Below are positions 38,390 to 42,165 of a stretch of DNA of 42,165 nt, in pieces. Made by a program: the position numbers and the translations under genes. The notes below the pieces were generated by a model, which was not told the origin of the DNA, did no database searches, and was given only the letters and a program-made list of their open reading frames with translations. Location of the stretch: positions 1-42,165 of the IMG/VR virus record IMGVR_UViG_3300028809_000030; one strand, 5' to 3'. Source of the stretch: a virus. The first letter of the stretch is position 1, and every line of letters starts with the position of its first letter.

Positions 38390-39909
38390 TCGAACCGGAC
38401 GAACTCACTGTTTCAGACGGGGTGGCTTACGAAGCTTCGAAGGCGAAGAACTCGCTGTCGTGGCGCGAAGCTAACCTCGTCCGGTGGGACAATGGTAAAA
38501 TGTCCCCAATCGGCGGGTGGGAGCGGTTCGACTACACGGCCCCGCCGACATGGGTTCGCGCCATCCACCAATGGTTCGACAACTCCAAGAACCTGTGGAC
38601 GGCGTATCTTTGTGACGGGTTCCTGTACGTTGAGCACGACGGTGATCTGTTTGATATTTCCCCGACGCCCGCCATCCAACAATATGCGAGCGGCGGTTCG
38701 ACAGGTGGTTACGGCGACGACACCTACAACGAGGACACATATGGAACGCCGCGCGACACCGTACCCAACCGCAAAGAAGCTGGCCCGGTGTTCAAGCTCG
38801 ACAACTGGGGTGAAGATTTGCTCGCCATGTCGTCGGCAGATGGTCGGCTACTTCGGTGGGTGCCGACGCTGACCCCCGACCCGTCCGAGGTTGTGCCGAA
38901 CGCGCCGGAGAATAACACGACGTTCGTCGTTACCCCGGAACGGTTCGTCATCCTTTTCGGTGCTGGCGGTGTTTTCAACAAGCAGCAGTGGTGCGATCAG
39001 GAAGACATCGAGGACTGGACCCCCGGCCTTACGTCGAAAGCGGGGTCGTACCCGGTGGAACCCGCTGCGCCGATCGTTGCCGCACTGAACATCGGCGAGC
39101 AGGGAAACTTGTTCTTCACCACCAAACTCGCGTACGTTACGCGTTACATCGGCCTGCCTTACATCTTTGAAAAGGGCGACGAGATTGGCGAGGGTGTCAC
39201 CCCCATTTCGGCGCAGACTTTGGTCCGCGCTCTGTCGGGCAGCATCTGGGCGGCGCAGTCCGGTTTCTACTACTTCAATGGCACCAGCATCGAACCGATC
39301 CAGTGCGACATTTGGGATTGGATCGACGGGCTGATCAACTGGACCACTGCCCGCTTTACTGCTGCTGCCGTCAACATGACGGAAAATGGGGAGTACTGGT
39401 TCTTTTTCCCGTCCGGCGAAAGCGACCACAACGACATGGTGGCCATTTTCAGCTACAAGCCCACTTCACGTTGGTGGTCGATGGGCAAAGTTAGCCGGTC
39501 GGCAGGCTTCTCTGCGAACTTCACTACGTTCCCCGTGATGGCGGATCGCATGACGGTGTATCAGCACGAGTCCGGACAGCAATACCCCGACGCTCCGGAA
39601 AACCCGTGGGTCGAAAGCTACGTCGTCAACTTGAAAAGCGGCGGGGTGATGACGCAGGTCAACCAAATTTTCCCGGAGGTTGAGGGGGAGTATTCCGCCC
39701 TGCGTTTCAGCCTCGCGTATCGAATTCGACGCACGCCGGATGATGAGGTTTACTCCCCGAAGCGTCGTTTGCAGGCCAATGGTGCTGTCGACTTTGGCGT
39801 CGTCGGCAGGGACTTCCGGCTGAGGATTGACTATGAAGGGGGTTCCGTGCTACCGTGGGGCGTCGGTCCTATTCAAGTATCAGCAGCGCCGCGAGGGGTT
39901 AAACCGTGA
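38386..39909 (+). CDS. Tail hub / DNA-stabilisation protein (P22 gp10-like)
   Basis: 507 aa, ATGA overlap with the fibre gene. Repeated beta-propeller-like blades ([55 protein letters not shown]) are typical of P22 gp10-type tail hubs in podoviruses. Forms the tail channel below the adaptor. Confident on fold class, less on exact role. Confidence 0.78.
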   Translation: MIEPDELTVSDGVAYEASKAKNSLSWREANLVRWDNGKMSPIGGWERFDYTAPPTWVRAIHQWFDNSKNLWTAYLCDGFLYVEHDGDLFDISPTPAIQQYASGGSTGGYGDDTYNEDTYGTPRDTVPNRKEAGPVFKLDNWGEDLLAMSSADGRLLRWVPTLTPDPSEVVPNAPENNTTFVVTPERFVILFGAGGVFNKQQWCDQEDIEDWTPGLTSKAGSYPVEPAAPIVAALNIGEQGNLFFTTKLAYVTRYIGLPYIFEKGDEIGEGVTPISAQTLVRALSGSIWAAQSGFYYFNGTSIEPIQCDIWDWIDGLINWTTARFTAAAVNMTENGEYWFFFPSGESDHNDMVAIFSYKPTSRWWSMGKVSRSAGFSANFTTFPVMADRMTVYQHESGQQYPDAPENPWVESYVVNLKSGGVMTQVNQIFPEVEGEYSALRFSLAYRIRRTPDDEVYSPKRRLQANGAVDFGVVGRDFRLRIDYEGGSVLPWGVGPIQVSAAPRGVKP

Positions 39910-40118
39910 GGACACCCCCCGCCCCGCAATTCAAGGACCCTCCCGAAACGCGAAAGATGCAGGATGTCATCGACTTCATGGGTCGGCAGTTCGACAAGCG
40001 CACCCCAGACAATGAGGTACGACGAGAATTGTTTCTCCGTGACCCAGATGGAGGCATCTGGTCGGTTGGCGTCGACAATACTGGGGCGTTCACGTCCACA
40101 AAGGTATCTGATGGCTGA
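39906..40118 (+). CDS. Hypothetical protein, 70 aa
   Basis: GTG start in a GTGA overlap. Short charged helix (MQDVIDFMGRQF), then a beta-rich end (GGIWSVGVDNTGAFTSTKV), a fold often seen in small tail proteins. Its end overlaps the next gene by 8 bases. Confidence 0.65.
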   Translation: MRTPPAPQFKDPPETRKMQDVIDFMGRQFDKRTPDNEVRRELFLRDPDGGIWSVGVDNTGAFTSTKVSDG

Positions 40119-40464
40119 GTTGACGGACCTCCGCGAACGCATCGACGACATGCTGGCCGCTTTCGGCGGTCTGTATACTCTGGACGATATCCTGCAGGCG
40201 ATCGATGACGGCGAAATGCAGTCCTTCACCGATGGTAGCACGTGGATTGTTACACAGATCGCCAACTACCCACGCAAGCGTGTGTTGGAAGTGTTGATCG
40301 CGGTGGGTGACATGGCGAGTGTCCTCAAATTGCAGCCCGTCGTGGTTGACTTCGCGAAGTCGAACCAGTGCGACATGATTTCTACCATCGCGCGCCTTGG
40401 CTGGGAGGGACAGATGACCCCCGGCTGGAAACGCAGCGCATCAGTCTACGTAAGGACCTTGTAA
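40111..40464 (+). CDS. Hypothetical tail-region protein, 117 aa
   Basis: ATG 40111. Helical, with LDDILQAIDDGEMQSF (about 25-40) and VLEVLIAVGDMASVL (about 60-74), resembling small phage proteins carried next to internal virion genes; I cannot name the family. TAATG overlap to the next gene. Confidence 0.7.
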   Translation: MAELTDLRERIDDMLAAFGGLYTLDDILQAIDDGEMQSFTDGSTWIVTQIANYPRKRVLEVLIAVGDMASVLKLQPVVVDFAKSNQCDMISTIARLGWEGQMTPGWKRSASVYVRTL

Positions 40465-41294
40465 TGGGCGGCGGCGGGAAGACTACTACGACGAATGTCA
40501 ACAAAACCGAGTTGCCGGCGTGGGTGAACAACGCGGGCAAGTCAAACTACGACGAGTCAGTACGTATTGGCGGGCTGCCTCAGTACTCTGGCACGCGCGT
40601 CGCCGACTTTACGCCCACGATGACGCAGGCGCTGTCGTACATCAAGGACAACGCCGGGGCGGGGTCTGTTGCAACGTCGCAGGCAGGGTCGATTTTCTCC
40701 GACATGAACGACCCGTCCAAGGTCCAGTCCCGCGTGTCGTCGTACATGAACCCGTGGCTCGACGAGGTGGAGTCCAAATCCCTCGGCGCCCTGGAAGATC
40801 AGCGCTTGCAAGCTATCTCCACCAACGCCGACGCCGCGACCAAGGCGCGTGCTTTCGGCGGTGATCGAGCGTCAGTAGTTGACGCAATCACCAATTCTGA
40901 GGCGACCAAAAACGCCGGGCTGTTGTCCAGCGCCCTCCGAAAGGAAGGGTACGACACCGCCATGACGAACCAGCGGGCCGACTCCATGTCTGCTGGGCAG
41001 GGCCTACTTTCGACGGGCGACCAGCAGACGTCCAATTACCTCAAGACCATTCAGGCGCTCATGTCGGGGGCCAACGTCGACCAGTCGATGGCGCAGTCCA
41101 AGCTGGACGACACTGTTCAGCAGTTCGAGAGCCCGCGCAATCAGGCCATCGACGACCTGAACCTTCGTATGCAGGCTCTCGGCATGGCTCCCTACAACAC
41201 GTCAACTTCCGGCACATCGACCACCAAAACTCCGTCCACCTTCGACCCGGCGCAGTTGATCATGGGCATGCTTTCATTCGGATTGGGGTTGTAA
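40464..41294 (+). CDS. Internal virion protein candidate, 276 aa
   Basis: ATG in TAATG. Starts with a Gly/Lys/Thr-rich segment, followed by Ser/Ala/Gln-rich helices (GALEDQRLQAISTNADAATKAR as two adjoining helices) and a Thr/Ser stretch; it ends with a hydrophobic MGMLSFGLGL. Composition fits ejected proteins. No domain recognised. Confidence 0.7.
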   Translation: MGGGGKTTTTNVNKTELPAWVNNAGKSNYDESVRIGGLPQYSGTRVADFTPTMTQALSYIKDNAGAGSVATSQAGSIFSDMNDPSKVQSRVSSYMNPWLDEVESKSLGALEDQRLQAISTNADAATKARAFGGDRASVVDAITNSEATKNAGLLSSALRKEGYDTAMTNQRADSMSAGQGLLSTGDQQTSNYLKTIQALMSGANVDQSMAQSKLDDTVQQFESPRNQAIDDLNLRMQALGMAPYNTSTSGTSTTKTPSTFDPAQLIMGMLSFGLGL

Positions 41295-41295
41295 T

Positions 41296-42060
41296 ATGGG
41301 TATGCTCGAGGACGTATACAGCTTTTTGCAGGCCCCGGCAGCGGCGCGCAAGGCCAATGAAGCGTTCAAAGCGGATACGATGTCCGCCGCGCCGACTATG
41401 TCGCAGGTGGAGTCGTTCCGACGCCCCGAGGAGCGCCTCGCGCCGGGTAATCCGTACCCGTTGGCGCTGAACCCCGGCGCGGCGACGAGTTCAATCGGCG
41501 CGCGGATGGGTACCCAGATGATCGGCCCCCCGATTGGCGGCAACATTCCGTCATCGATGGACCTAGCTGCCATTGCGGCGCAGGACGGTGCCAAAAAGGG
41601 CGGCTATGCCCCTTGGGGCGCAACTTCCCGGTCGTTATTCTTCAATGGGATGAACCCCGATCCCAAGAAGGACGACCTTGGGTTTGCAATCCCCAACGAC
41701 CCCAATGCTGACCCGTGGGCTGGAATGCGTCGCCCCGGCGAAAAGGCGCGTCCACCCATTCCGGGACTCACGATGGGGAACGTTGTACGCGGCGTCGCGC
41801 CGAGGGTAAGTGTCGCCGGGTCGTCCACTGGCACCCAATACAACGTTGGCACCACGCTAAAAGGCACCAACGGGTACACCTACGCGCTTGACCCGTCGGG
41901 TCGGTTCGTCAATGTGAACCCGACTGGCGGCGCTGAACTGTACGCGGCTCGCACTGGCGGTGCCGGTTCGGTGGCGGAAATGGAGCGGCAGCACAGCGGT
42001 CGCCCCGAAGGTTCATATTCTGACGGTCGCGAGCCGAGCGGCACCGGTTCTTTGTGGTAA
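41296..42060 (+). CDS. Internal virion protein candidate, 254 aa
   Basis: ATG 41296, one base after the previous stop. Pro/Gly/Ala/Asn-rich and mostly disordered in appearance, with few long helices. No family recognised. It is followed by AAGAGG and the start of the junction-crossing gene. Confidence 0.65.
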   Translation: MGMLEDVYSFLQAPAAARKANEAFKADTMSAAPTMSQVESFRRPEERLAPGNPYPLALNPGAATSSIGARMGTQMIGPPIGGNIPSSMDLAAIAAQDGAKKGGYAPWGATSRSLFFNGMNPDPKKDDLGFAIPNDPNADPWAGMRRPGEKARPPIPGLTMGNVVRGVAPRVSVAGSSTGTQYNVGTTLKGTNGYTYALDPSGRFVNVNPTGGAELYAARTGGAGSVAEMERQHSGRPEGSYSDGREPSGTGSLW

Positions 42061-42069
42061 GAGGTTAAC

Positions 42070-42165
42070 ATGGCTGGCGGTTTCGGTAGCGCAATTTTGA
42101 ATATCCTGGGGCAGTCGGACCCGCGCCGCCAGCTGATGGAGGCTAGCCTAGGCGGGGGTCCGACT
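42070..42165 (+). CDS. N-terminal fragment of the junction-crossing virion protein
   Basis: ATG 42070 with AAGAGG about 7 nt upstream; open to the window end (32 codons: Gly-rich start, then NILGQSDPRRQL). Read directly into base 1 it stops after six codons. With one extra G in the G5 run (42154-42158) it continues into the frame ending at 1313, giving about 469 aa. Hence probably the 5' end of the same gene. Confidence 0.6.
   Translation, partial: MAGGFGSAILNILGQSDPRRQLMEASLGGGPT

Noticed and set aside
1-42165. Phage RNA polymerase, integrase, excisionase, CI-type repressor, or CRISPR array
   Set aside because: None seen by motif or repeat pattern in either strand; T7-type autography with own polymerase is not supported.

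Overview
The window looks like one complete, roughly 42 kb tailed-phage genome written as a linear string. A virion gene runs off the right end (42070) and an open frame enters at the left end (to 1313). Joining the ends gives one gene of about 470 codons if a single G is added to the G5 run at 42154-42158, so the molecule was probably assembled as a circle. Portal, scaffold, SU10-type capsid, gp6-like adaptor, P22 gp10-like hub and several internal virion proteins point to a podovirus. I see no integrase, lysogeny repressor or phage RNA polymerase. The high G+C content and the TTGACR-type promoters suggest a Gram-negative, perhaps alphaproteobacterial, host; the host is an inference.

The main identity is a 2-aminoadenine ('Z-genome') phage. 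A minus-strand operon (about 11.8 to 3.15 kb) carries a family A DNA polymerase with proofreading domain (DpoZ-like), a VRR-NUC-type nuclease, a DUF6378 protein, PurZ, a MazZ-type pyrophosphohydrolase, the HD dATPase DatZ and an SNF2-like helicase. PurZ has Ser where PurA has its catalytic Asp, as Z-phage enzymes do. The mazZ frame is cut by an in-frame TAA exactly at the catalytic Glu of its ExxD motif.

Layout. 1-3160 (+): internal virion proteins. 3150-10178 (-): Z-nucleotide and replication genes. 10264-17515 (-): possible ssDNA-binding protein, PrimPol-helicase and accessory genes. 17601-22339 (-): small, mostly unknown early genes, many joined by ATGA start/stop overlaps, including one exported protein and several tiny membrane peptides. 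21.3-21.8 kb: a 0.5 kb non-coding, repeat-rich, origin-like segment beside an HTH-bearing gene. 22367-22471: divergent early promoters with an inverted repeat between them. 22513-26585 (+): small genes, a parS-like site, small-RNA candidates, an Acb2-like cyclic-oligonucleotide sponge and a RyR-domain protein. 26649-42165 (+): terminase, portal, scaffold, capsid, lysis cassette (GH108 endolysin, holin, XhlA-like protein), tail genes and internal proteins.

About nineteen sigma70-type promoters share one architecture: TTGACR-like -35, 17 bp spacer, extended -10 TGn, then TANNNT. With no phage polymerase, host RNA polymerase must read all of them, presumably on Z-containing DNA. Several have inverted repeats over the -10. 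Three promoter-proximal genes (12620, 17515, 22513) share an unnamed domain of about 85 residues.
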